Both the position numbers and the translations under genes were made by a program. A stretch of 8,546 nt of DNA from an uncultured Gloeocapsa sp. (lineage in GTDB: Bacteria > Cyanobacteriota > Cyanobacteriia > Cyanobacteriales > Gloeocapsaceae): positions 1 through 8,546 of the forward strand of contig CALGKL010000302.1 of NCBI GenBank assembly GCA_937930495.1. The letters run 5' to 3'. Positions 1 through 7,185 of this stretch are shown in pieces. How positions within the stretch are numbered: position 1 is the stretch's first letter; every line of letters begins with the position of its first letter. The notes beneath the pieces are model-generated. The model worked only from the letters and a program-made list of their open reading frames with translations. It was not told the origin of the DNA and searched no databases.

Positions 1-623
1 TGGGGTTGATTGCGTTGAAGCTGGGGGACCTCCGGCAGGAGCTGGATGTGGTGGCTATGTAGTAGGAGAGACAGTAAAATTACTGAAAGAATTAAACGCC
101 TTTGACCAATATGACGTTATTTTGTTTGATGTATTGGGAGACGTGGTCTGTGGTGGTTTTGCGGCTCCTTTGAACTATTCTGATTATTGTCTGATTGTGA
201 CCGATAATGGCTTTGATGCTTTGTTTGCCGCTAATCGCATCGCCGCATCAGTAAGAGAAAAAGCGCGTACGCACCGTTTACGTCTAGCGGGTTTAATCGG
301 TAATCGCACTTCTAAACGAGATTTAATCGATAAATATGTAGAAGCTGTCCCCATGCCAGTTTTAGAGATTTTACCCCTAATTGAAGATATTCGGGTATCT
401 CGGGTTAAAGGGAAAACTCTGTTTGAGATGGCCGAAACAGACCCATCTTTAGCCTATGTCTGTGATTATTATCTCAATATAGCTGACCAGATTCTGGCTT
501 TACCAGAGGGAGTAGTACCTACAGGAGCGCCGGATCGGGAATTATTCGAGTTGTTATCGGACTTTTATCTCAATCCTGGGGGTAATAATCAAGGGACCAA
601 TGAATTAGATCTGATGATTGCTT

Positions 624-625
<2 letters not shown>
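1..625 (+). CDS. chlL: Light-independent protochlorophyllide reductase, iron-sulfur ATP-binding protein ChlL (5' end cut off)
   Basis: ChlL is the NifH-like ATPase of dark-operative protochlorophyllide oxidoreductase. It passes electrons, coupled to ATP hydrolysis, to the ChlN-ChlB component, which reduces ring D of protochlorophyllide. The frame is open from base 2 to the TAG at 623-625, giving 207 residues. The family is usually near 290 residues, so roughly the first 80, including the P-loop, lie outside the window. An internal TTG at 122 is not the start, because the homologous sequence continues upstream of it. Both cysteines expected to hold the inter-subunit [4Fe-4S] cluster are visible. 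One is in [10 protein letters not shown] (codon 47-49) and the other in [11 protein letters not shown] (codon 149-151). Their 34-residue spacing fits the family. The protein ends in ELDLMIA, a tail typical of cyanobacterial ChlL. chlN follows after 15 bp, so the two are almost certainly cotranscribed. No frameshift or missing residue is seen in the part present. Confidence 0.96.
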
Positions 626-2023
<1,398 letters not shown>

Positions 2024-2035
2024 GCGGAAAGAATG

Positions 2036-2062
2036 AAAGGGGTTAGGAATTAACCCCCTTTT
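2036..2062 (+). terminator. Probable Rho-independent terminator after chlN
   Basis: A hairpin begins 13 bases after the chlN stop. GGGGTTA (2039-2045) pairs with TAACCCC (2051-2057) around a 5-base loop. Three A-T pairs extend the base beyond one bulged C, and the T-run 2059-2062 follows. The T-run is short, so termination may be partial. The site lies between converging genes, and the complement could also serve the minus-strand gene that ends at 2096. The call is from pairing read by eye; folding energy was not computed. Confidence 0.65.
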
Positions 2063-2095
2063 CAATAGGAGGAACCAAATCATCATTAACATTGC

Positions 2096-3010
2096 TTAGA
2101 TTTTGGCCTTATAGACCTCACTAGCGGCGCGATGTAACAAAGAATGAAGATAGACTAGATTAGGAATGTCTGTTGTATAACCGCCACCGATTACCCCAGC
2201 AACGGGATAACCCATAGCCACACAAGTAGTAAAAACGAGCATTTCCCGACGATAAATACCGCGATCGCTCAAAGCTAATTTACCCAAAGCGTCGTTAACA
2301 TGGGTATCAACTCCTCCGTCGTATAAAACCAAATCAGGTTTTACCTCTGATAATAAATCCGGGAGAGATTTAGCCAGAATTTGGAGATAACCATCATCAT
2401 CTAAACCGATAGGTAGGGGTATATCCCAATCGCTTTGTTGTTTTTGACTCGGGAAATTAGCTTCACAGTGCATCGAAAAAGTAAATACAGAGGGATGATC
2501 GCGGAAAATAAAAGCCGTTCCATCTCCTTGATGTACATCTAAATCGACGATCAGGACTTTTTTGACTAAACCCTGTTCTAGTAACACTTTAGCGGCGATC
2601 GCCAGGTCATTAAAGATACAAAAACCCGAACCATAACTAGGGAAAGCGTGATGGGTTCCCCCGGCGCAATTACAAGCGATCCCGAATTTTAGGGCCAATT
2701 GGGCGGTTAAAACCGTTCCCGCGACAGCGGTACAAGTGCGTTTGACCAGCCTTTCGGTACAGGGTAAGCCTATACGTCGTATGGCTTTAGCATCTAGGGT
2801 TCTCTGACAATAAGCTTGAACATAATCAGGAGTATGGACCAATTCTAACCAGGTTTGAGGGGGAAATTGAGGAGTATAGGTAGAATCAGGACGAACAATC
2901 TGTTCAGATAAAAGCAATTCATAGAGTAGCTTAAATTTAGTCATAGGGAAGCGATGACCATCGGGTAGAGGAGCTACATAATCAGGATGATAAACTACAG
3001 GAAGACTCAT
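2096..3010 (-). CDS. Histone deacetylase superfamily protein (zinc amidohydrolase, class IV/HDAC11-like)
   Basis: This is a member of the arginase/deacetylase fold family that includes histone deacetylases, acetoin-utilisation AcuC and acetylpolyamine amidohydrolases. These enzymes remove acetyl groups from lysine or polyamine amides using a catalytic zinc. The 304 residues cover one complete domain. Visible active-site elements are the His pair H120-H121 in GGTHHAFPSYGSGFCIFND, zinc ligands D158 and H160 in DLDVHQGDGT, the third ligand D235 in GGVDTH, and the transition-state tyrosine Y278 in IGGGYTTD. All catalytic residues are kept, so it should be active. The compact size and the GSGFCIFND stretch resemble the class IV-like group common in cyanobacteria. 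The natural substrate cannot be told from sequence. No signal peptide is seen, so it is probably cytoplasmic. It converges on chlN and is divergent from msrB. No clear Shine-Dalgarno sequence precedes the ATG, but the N-terminus VVYHPDYVAPLP fits the family start. Confidence 0.92.
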   Translation of the reverse strand: MSLPVVYHPDYVAPLPDGHRFPMTKFKLLYELLLSEQIVRPDSTYTPQFPPQTWLELVHTPDYVQAYCQRTLDAKAIRRIGLPCTERLVKRTCTAVAGTVLTAQLALKFGIACNCAGGTHHAFPSYGSGFCIFNDLAIAAKVLLEQGLVKKVLIVDLDVHQGDGTAFIFRDHPSVFTFSMHCEANFPSQKQQSDWDIPLPIGLDDDGYLQILAKSLPDLLSEVKPDLVLYDGGVDTHVNDALGKLALSDRGIYRREMLVFTTCVAMGYPVAGVIGGGYTTDIPNLVYLHSLLHRAASEVYKAKI

Positions 3011-3021
3011 TATTAATCAGT

Positions 3022-3027
3022 TATGAT
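3022..3027 (+). promoter_or_regulatory. Candidate -10 element for msrB
   Basis: TATGAT lies in the 46-bp gap between the two divergent genes and would give a start of transcription near 3034, about 22 bases before the msrB ATG. No convincing -35 hexamer lies 16 to 18 bases upstream, which would fall inside the first codons of the deacetylase-like gene. An activator-dependent or weak promoter is possible. The call rests on pattern only. Confidence 0.4.
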
Positions 3028-3038
3028 ATTAGTAAATA

Positions 3039-3044
3039 ATTGTA
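3039..3044 (-). promoter_or_regulatory. Candidate -10 element for the deacetylase-like gene
   Basis: Read on the minus strand this is TACAAT, with transcription expected to begin near 3032, about 22 bases before the ATG at 3010. The best -35 at 17-base spacing (minus strand TTCTTA, 3067-3062) lies within msrB and matches the consensus only weakly. It overlaps the footprint expected for the msrB promoter. Confidence 0.4.
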
Positions 3045-3056
3045 AACTTTTATTAA

Positions 3057-3470
3057 ATGACTAAGAACACAGAAAAACAATTCCCCGTCACCAAAAGCGA
3101 CACCGAATGGAGTCAGATCCTCACTCCTGAACAATTCCGGGTTCTACGCAAACATGGTACAGAAAGAGCCTTTACCAGTCCTTTAGATAAGGAATATTCT
3201 CCTGGAATCTATGTTTGTGCTGGTTGTGGTCAACCTTTATTTACATCAGAAACCAAATATAATAGCGGAACGGGTTGGCCTAGTTTTTGGCAACCCATAG
3301 AGGGAGCAATTGAAACCTCTATCGATCGCTCTTTATTCATGACTCGTATCGAGGTACACTGTAGCAACTGTGGTGGTCATTTAGGTCACGTTTTCTCCGA
3401 TGGACCGAAACCCACAGGACAACGCTATTGTATGAATGGTGTCGCCTTGCGTTTTCAACCCGCAGAATAA
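3057..3470 (+). CDS. msrB: Peptide methionine-R-sulfoxide reductase MsrB
   Basis: MsrB reduces the R-epimer of methionine sulfoxide in proteins, repairing oxidative damage such as that produced by photosynthesis. The 137 residues form a single MsrB domain. The two zinc-binding CXXC pairs are C54/C57 (CAGCGQPLF) and C102/C105 (CSNCGGHLGHVFSDG). The catalytic cysteine is C125 in RYCMNGVALRF. At the place where many MsrB proteins, including that of E. coli, have a resolving cysteine (SGCGWPSF), this one has Thr (T72 in SGTGWPSF). No other cysteine exists in the protein, so it must be a single-Cys type whose sulfenic acid is regenerated by an external reductant. No signal peptide is visible, so it is probably cytoplasmic. 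It is divergent from the deacetylase-like gene and 61 bp ahead of hypF. There is no clear Shine-Dalgarno sequence before the ATG. Confidence 0.96.
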   Translation: MTKNTEKQFPVTKSDTEWSQILTPEQFRVLRKHGTERAFTSPLDKEYSPGIYVCAGCGQPLFTSETKYNSGTGWPSFWQPIEGAIETSIDRSLFMTRIEVHCSNCGGHLGHVFSDGPKPTGQRYCMNGVALRFQPAE

Positions 3471-3487
3471 AATAATCTCGTTTTTTT

Positions 3488-3515
3488 GAGGGGTTAGGGA
3501 TTAGTACCTAGCCTC
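3488..3515 (+). repeat. Intergenic imperfect inverted repeat between msrB and hypF
   Basis: GAGG plus TTAGG (3488-3498, with a two-base GG bulge) can pair with CCTAG plus CCTC (3507-3515) around an 8-base loop. No T-run follows, and the T7 tract (3481-3487) lies before rather than after it, so it is not a canonical + strand terminator. The left arm carries a 14-base word that differs by one base from the left arm of the chlN terminator hairpin. Immediately downstream is a short heptamer-like direct repeat (CTACACC CTACAGC, 3515-3528). It may be a remnant of dispersed intergenic repeats, or a structure in the hypF leader. The whole 61-bp gap holds no other recognisable signal. Confidence 0.4.
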
Positions 3516-3531
3516 TACACCCTACAGCCAG

Positions 3532-5775
3532 ATGAAACGTTTAGCGCTCAAAATAACAGGTTTAGTACAGGGAGTAGGATTTCGTCCCTTTGTCTATAGA
3601 CTTGCTCAAGAATTAAAGTTGACAGGATGGGTAAATAACTCTAGTACAGGGGTTTTAATCGAAATTGAAGGAAATTTACCGGATTTAGAGCTATTCTTAC
3701 AACGTCTCAAGGCTGAACAACCCCCACAAGCACAGATTCAGAGTCAAGAGTTGAACTGGTTACCAGTGACTGGTTACACTGAGTTTACCATTCGTCCTAG
3801 TGTCGGTGGAGCAAAAACGGCGATAACCCTTCCTGATTTAAGTACTTGTTCTGAATGTTTAAGGGAGATTTTTGACCCGAGTAACCGTCGTTATCGCTAT
3901 CCTTTTACTAATTGCACCAATTGTGGACCACGCTACAGCATTATTGAAGGTTTACCCTACGATCGCTCCTTAACTACGATGAAAACCTTCTCCATGTGTG
4001 CCGAATGCGCACAAGAATATCATAACCCGAATAATCGTCGTTTCCATGCTCAACCTAACGCTTGTCCGATTTGTGGTCCACAATTAGCTCTATGGGATCG
4101 AGAGGGTAAGGTCATTTCTACTGGAGAAGAAGCTTTACAACAAGGGGTTAAAGGAATAAAAGAAGGTTTAATCGTCGCTATCAAAGGTTTAGGGGGTTTT
4201 CAGTTAGTAGTAGATGCTCGTAACCCTAGAGCAGTAGAAAGACTACGTCAGCGGAAACAACGTCCTTCTAAACCCTTTGGGGTAATGTATCCTGATTTAG
4301 AGTCTCTACAACTAGATTGTCTAGTAACCGAGTTAGAAGCAGCATTATTGCGATCGCCCCAATCTCCCCTAGTTTTACTCACCCGTCAAACTAATTCTCG
4401 TCTCGCTGCTAATGTAGCACCAAATAACCCTGATTTAGGGGTGATGTTACCTTACACTCCTTTACATCATCTTCTCCTGAAAGATTTAGGTTTCCCAATA
4501 GTTGCTACTAGTGGTAATTTAGCTAATGAACCTATCTGTACTTGTGAAGTAGAAGCTAAACAGCGTCTAGGGAAGATCACAGATTTATTTTTAGTACATA
4601 ATCGCCCCATTACTCGTCCTCTGGATGATTCTGTGGTTAGAGTGATTAATCAGCATCCTGTTGTCCTCAGAAGGGCTAGGGGTTATGCACCTCTACCTAT
4701 TCCCCTGAAATTGCCTAAAAATGGCGTTAAACCCCAAGTTTTAGCCCTTGGAGCCCATTTAAAAAATACGATCGCTATCTCGATTGGAGAACAAGTTTTT
4801 CTGAGTCAACATATCGGAGATTTAGACAATCAAGCTAGTTTTCAAGCTTTTGAACAGGTGATTAAAACTTTAAAACAACTCTATGAGTTTACACCAGATC
4901 TCGTCGCTTGTGATCTTCATCCCGACTATATGTCTACTCAATACGCACTGCAGTTAGGTAAACCCGTGGTCAGAGTCCAACATCATCAAGCACACGTTTT
5001 AGCAGCGATCGCTTCGGAACAACTTTGGGGAGAATCTTGTCTCGGTGTAGCTTGGGATGGTACAGGGTATGGACTTGACGGTACTATTTGGGGTGGAGAA
5101 TTCTTTTTGGTCAAGGGAAATTCTCTATCCTGTGAAAGAATCGCCTCTTTCCTTCCCTTTCCCCTTCCTGGAGGAGATACAGCGATCAAACAACCCCGTC
5201 GCAGTCTATTGGGAATTTTACATCGACTGAACTTAGATGATCATCTTGAGGACTATTTCTCAACTATTGAACTAGTTAACCTCAAAAAAATGTTAACCCA
5301 GAAGCTAAACTCTCCTCTAACCTCGAGCGTTGGTCGTCTTTTTGATGGGGTAGCATTACTTTTAGGGTTACCGGGAGTGGTTAGCTTTGAGGGTGAAGCA
5401 GCAATGGGCTTAGAATTTCTAGCTAGAAAGGTCAAACAAGCCCAACCCTATCCCTTTACTATTGACGATTATCTCATTGATTGGCAACCAATGCTCCGAG
5501 AGATTCTCACTGATGTAGCCAATTTAATCTCACCCAATTTAATCGCCGCTAGATTCCATCAGACCCTTGCTGAAATTATTGTTAAAATTGCCCAAAAGGT
5601 AGGAGCAAAAAGAGTTATCCTAACAGGTGGTTGCTTTCAAAATAAGTATCTGAGTGAATGCACTATCTCTAAACTTCAACAAAGGGGATTTATCCCCCAT
5701 TACCCAAGTTTAGTACCGCCTAACGATGGTTGCATCGCTCTAGGACAGGCGATCGCCGCTCTTAATCAAAGTTAA
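3532..5775 (+). CDS. hypF: [NiFe]-hydrogenase maturation carbamoyltransferase HypF
   Basis: HypF uses carbamoyl phosphate and ATP to carbamoylate the C-terminal cysteine of HypE, the source of the cyanide ligands of the [NiFe]-hydrogenase active-site iron. The 747 residues match the usual length (about 750). Domains in order: an acylphosphatase domain, residues 1-90, with GLVQGVGFRP (catalytic R18) and GWVNN (N36); a double zinc-finger, residues 106-181, with the exact pattern CX2CX18CX2C-X24-CX2CX18CX2C; a YrdC-like domain, about 200-385, with KPFGVMYP and ATSGNLANEP; and a Kae1-like domain, about 400-745, with HHQAH (484-488), AWDGTGYGLDG, FEGEAAMGLE, TGGCFQN (from 698) and PPNDGC. All are intact. 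The ATG at 3532 gives the family N-terminus directly before the acylphosphatase motif, though no Shine-Dalgarno sequence is seen. hypC follows 4 bp after the stop, so the two share a transcript. No hydrogenase structural gene is nearby. Confidence 0.97.
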   Translation: MKRLALKITGLVQGVGFRPFVYRLAQELKLTGWVNNSSTGVLIEIEGNLPDLELFLQRLKAEQPPQAQIQSQELNWLPVTGYTEFTIRPSVGGAKTAITLPDLSTCSECLREIFDPSNRRYRYPFTNCTNCGPRYSIIEGLPYDRSLTTMKTFSMCAECAQEYHNPNNRRFHAQPNACPICGPQLALWDREGKVISTGEEALQQGVKGIKEGLIVAIKGLGGFQLVVDARNPRAVERLRQRKQRPSKPFGVMYPDLESLQLDCLVTELEAALLRSPQSPLVLLTRQTNSRLAANVAPNNPDLGVMLPYTPLHHLLLKDLGFPIVATSGNLANEPICTCEVEAKQRLGKITDLFLVHNRPITRPLDDSVVRVINQHPVVLRRARGYAPLPIPLKLPKNGVKPQVLALGAHLKNTIAISIGEQVFLSQHIGDLDNQASFQAFEQVIKTLKQLYEFTPDLVACDLHPDYMSTQYALQLGKPVVRVQHHQAHVLAAIASEQLWGESCLGVAWDGTGYGLDGTIWGGEFFLVKGNSLSCERIASFLPFPLPGGDTAIKQPRRSLLGILHRLNLDDHLEDYFSTIELVNLKKMLTQKLNSPLTSSVGRLFDGVALLLGLPGVVSFEGEAAMGLEFLARKVKQAQPYPFTIDDYLIDWQPMLREILTDVANLISPNLIAARFHQTLAEIIVKIAQKVGAKRVILTGGCFQNKYLSECTISKLQQRGFIPHYPSLVPPNDGCIALGQAIAALNQS

Positions 5776-5779
5776 TATT

Positions 5780-6022
5780 ATGTGTCTAGCAATTCCAGGC
5801 AAAATTATCAGTATCAACGATAACCAAAATGACCCACTTTTACGCAGTGGGAGGGTGAGTTTTGGTGGTATAGTCAAGGAAGTTAGTCTCGCTTACTTAC
5901 CTGAAGCTAAAGTCGGACAGTATGTCATTGTTCACGTGGGCTTGGCTTTAACTATTCTTGATGAGGCAGAAGCAGAAGCTACCCTGAATTATATCCAAGA
6001 CAGTTCCCAGGAGCAAAATTAG
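5780..6022 (+). CDS. hypC: Hydrogenase maturation chaperone HypC
   Basis: HypC is a small chaperone that, with HypD, carries the iron while its CN and CO ligands are attached, then delivers it to the hydrogenase large subunit. The 80 residues are normal for the HypC/HupF family. It begins MCLAIPGKI; removal of the first Met exposes the essential Cys2. Other family stretches are VSFGGIVKEVSLAYLPEA and VGQYVIVHVGLALTILDEAEA. The start codon is certain because of the Cys2 rule. It sits 4 bp after hypF with no Shine-Dalgarno sequence of its own, so translation is probably coupled to hypF. hypD, often the next gene in hyp clusters, is absent; a sugar nucleotide gene follows after 33 bp instead. 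A short inverted repeat inside the gene (5833-5851) is coding sequence and needs no separate role. Confidence 0.96.
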   Translation: MCLAIPGKIISINDNQNDPLLRSGRVSFGGIVKEVSLAYLPEAKVGQYVIVHVGLALTILDEAEAEATLNYIQDSSQEQN

Positions 6023-6055
6023 CCCCGAATATTATCAAGGAAAAAGTGACAAAAA

Positions 6056-7117
6056 ATGAATCAAGGATTAATCCCGGTTATTTTAGCAGGTGGAAAGGGT
6101 GAAAGATTTTGGCCTTTGAGTCGTCAAGAAAGACCAAAACAGTTTTTATCTTTAGATGGTAGTGGCAAAAGTTTATTACAAACAACCGCTGAACGTCTAC
6201 TAGCTATTACCGGTGATTGGGAAAGACTCTGGGTTGTGACTTCAGCAGCCTTAGCCCAAGGAGTACAAGCACAATTACCCAATCTCCCCCTAACTAATCT
6301 TTTGGTTGAACCGGAAGGAAAAGATACCGCAGCAGCGATCGCCTGGAGTACCCTAGTTATCGCTGAAAAATACGGATTGGACGCGGTAGTCGGATTTTTC
6401 CCCGCCGACCATTGGATTGGCGATCAACAAGCTTTTCGGAACACTTTAACAGCAGCAATGAGTCTAGTCAGTAAGACCAAGGCGATCGCTACTTTGGGAA
6501 TTACCCCTCAATATCCCTCCACCGGTTATGGGTACATCGAACAGGGAGAATATCAGGGAGAATATCATGGTTTAGCTGTTTATCGAGTTAATCGCTTTCG
6601 AGAAAAACCAGACCTAGCTACCGCAGAATCTTTCTTAGCCACGGGAGGGTTTAGCTGGAATAGTGGTATGTTTATTTTTGCTGCGGGAGTTGTTTTAGAA
6701 CAGTTGCGTCAATACACCCCAAATCTTATCTCTCTGTTAGAAGCTAAGGGAAAAGAAGCTTATCCTGAGTTACCGAAAATTAGCATAGATTATGCTTTGA
6801 TGGAAAAAACCTCCCTTGCTTATGTTTTACCCGCTGATTTTGGTTGGGATGATTTGGGAGATTGGAATGGGTTAGATAGACTCAGAAAAGGAGAAGCAGA
6901 TAACCTGGAATTGGCCAAACATATTGGTATTGATACCCATAATTGCCTATTTTATGCCGAAGATGACCAAGAAGTAATCGTGACTATTGGTGTGGAAGAT
7001 TTGGTCATTGTTCGCGATGGTAATATCACCCTAGTAGTTCCCAAAAACCGTACCCAAGAAATTAAACAAGTCCTTAAGAATATAGCCAATAACCCTAATT
7101 TGAGTCAATTTTTATAG
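6056..7117 (+). CDS. manC: Mannose-1-phosphate guanylyltransferase (GDP-mannose pyrophosphorylase)
   Basis: The enzyme makes GDP-mannose from GTP and mannose 1-phosphate, supplying polysaccharide, lipopolysaccharide and glycan synthesis in the cytoplasm. The 353 residues hold the nucleotidyltransferase signature GGKGERFWPLSRQERPKQF (12-30), PADH (116-119), FREKP (181-185), FSWNSGMF (ending 206) and FGWDDLGDW (ending 270). A short beta-rich tail from about residue 290 resembles the left-handed helix end of this family. It lacks the C-terminal cupin isomerase domain of the long ManC/AlgA type (about 470-480 residues), so it is the single-function form. A weak AAGGA at 6037-6041 sits 14 bases before the ATG, farther than usual; the N-terminus fits the family. 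A perfect 12-base tandem repeat encodes QGEYQGEY (163-170). It follows hypC by 33 bp on the same strand, but its function is unrelated to hydrogenase maturation. A phosphomannose isomerase or other sugar substrate is less likely given the PKQF-type signature. Confidence 0.92.
   Translation: MNQGLIPVILAGGKGERFWPLSRQERPKQFLSLDGSGKSLLQTTAERLLAITGDWERLWVVTSAALAQGVQAQLPNLPLTNLLVEPEGKDTAAAIAWSTLVIAEKYGLDAVVGFFPADHWIGDQQAFRNTLTAAMSLVSKTKAIATLGITPQYPSTGYGYIEQGEYQGEYHGLAVYRVNRFREKPDLATAESFLATGGFSWNSGMFIFAAGVVLEQLRQYTPNLISLLEAKGKEAYPELPKISIDYALMEKTSLAYVLPADFGWDDLGDWNGLDRLRKGEADNLELAKHIGIDTHNCLFYAEDDQEVIVTIGVEDLVIVRDGNITLVVPKNRTQEIKQVLKNIANNPNLSQFL
6542..6565 (+). repeat. Perfect 12-nt tandem duplication inside the guanylyltransferase gene
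   Basis: CAGGGAGAATAT occurs twice in direct succession without a mismatch. It is in frame and encodes QGEY twice. It lies between GYGYIE and the YRVNRFREKP segment, a place where family members vary in length, so the extra four residues probably sit in a surface loop. Confidence 0.85.
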
Positions 7118-7151
7118 TATTTTGGTTCTCATCTGATTGCTTGTCTCAGGG

Positions 7152-7161
7152 GGCGATCGCC
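7152..7161. repeat. HIP1 palindrome in the convergent gap after manC
   Basis: GGCGATCGCC contains the cyanobacterial HIP1 octamer GCGATCGC. The other copies start at 924, 2261, 2595, 4350, 5005, 5749, 6335 and 6482, all inside genes; with 7153 this makes nine in the window. Only this one is intergenic. The 68-bp gap (7118-7185) has no T-run after any hairpin, so I see no convincing terminator for either converging gene. A weak stem with two G-U pairs can form around the GATC loop on the + strand. Confidence 0.9.
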
Positions 7162-7185
7162 TTCCTCCAAATCTGTTAAACCTAA

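Noticed and set aside
2965..2977. NtcA-like palindrome GTA...TAC upstream of msrB
   Set aside because: The spacer is seven bases instead of the eight of the NtcA consensus, and it lies inside the deacetylase-like coding sequence.
4986..5435. Two short antisense open frames within hypF (4986-5189 and 5253-5435)
   Set aside because: They lie opposite strongly conserved HypF motifs, have no ribosome site and encode no recognisable protein; they are shadows of hypF.
5833..5851. Perfect 6-bp inverted repeat CCCACT...AGTGGG
   Set aside because: It is inside hypC coding sequence, no T-run follows, and a stem of this size is expected by chance in several kilobases.
2096..7117. A novel functional system made of deacetylase, MsrB, HypF, HypC and guanylyltransferase
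   Set aside because: Each gene is a known family with a separate established role. No shared substrate, fused domain or unknown gene links them, and the gene order alone is not evidence of a system.
7149..7164. Terminator hairpin between manC and sbcC
   Set aside because: The stem depends on two G-U pairs, has a GATC loop belonging to a HIP1 palindrome, and lacks a following T-run on either strand.
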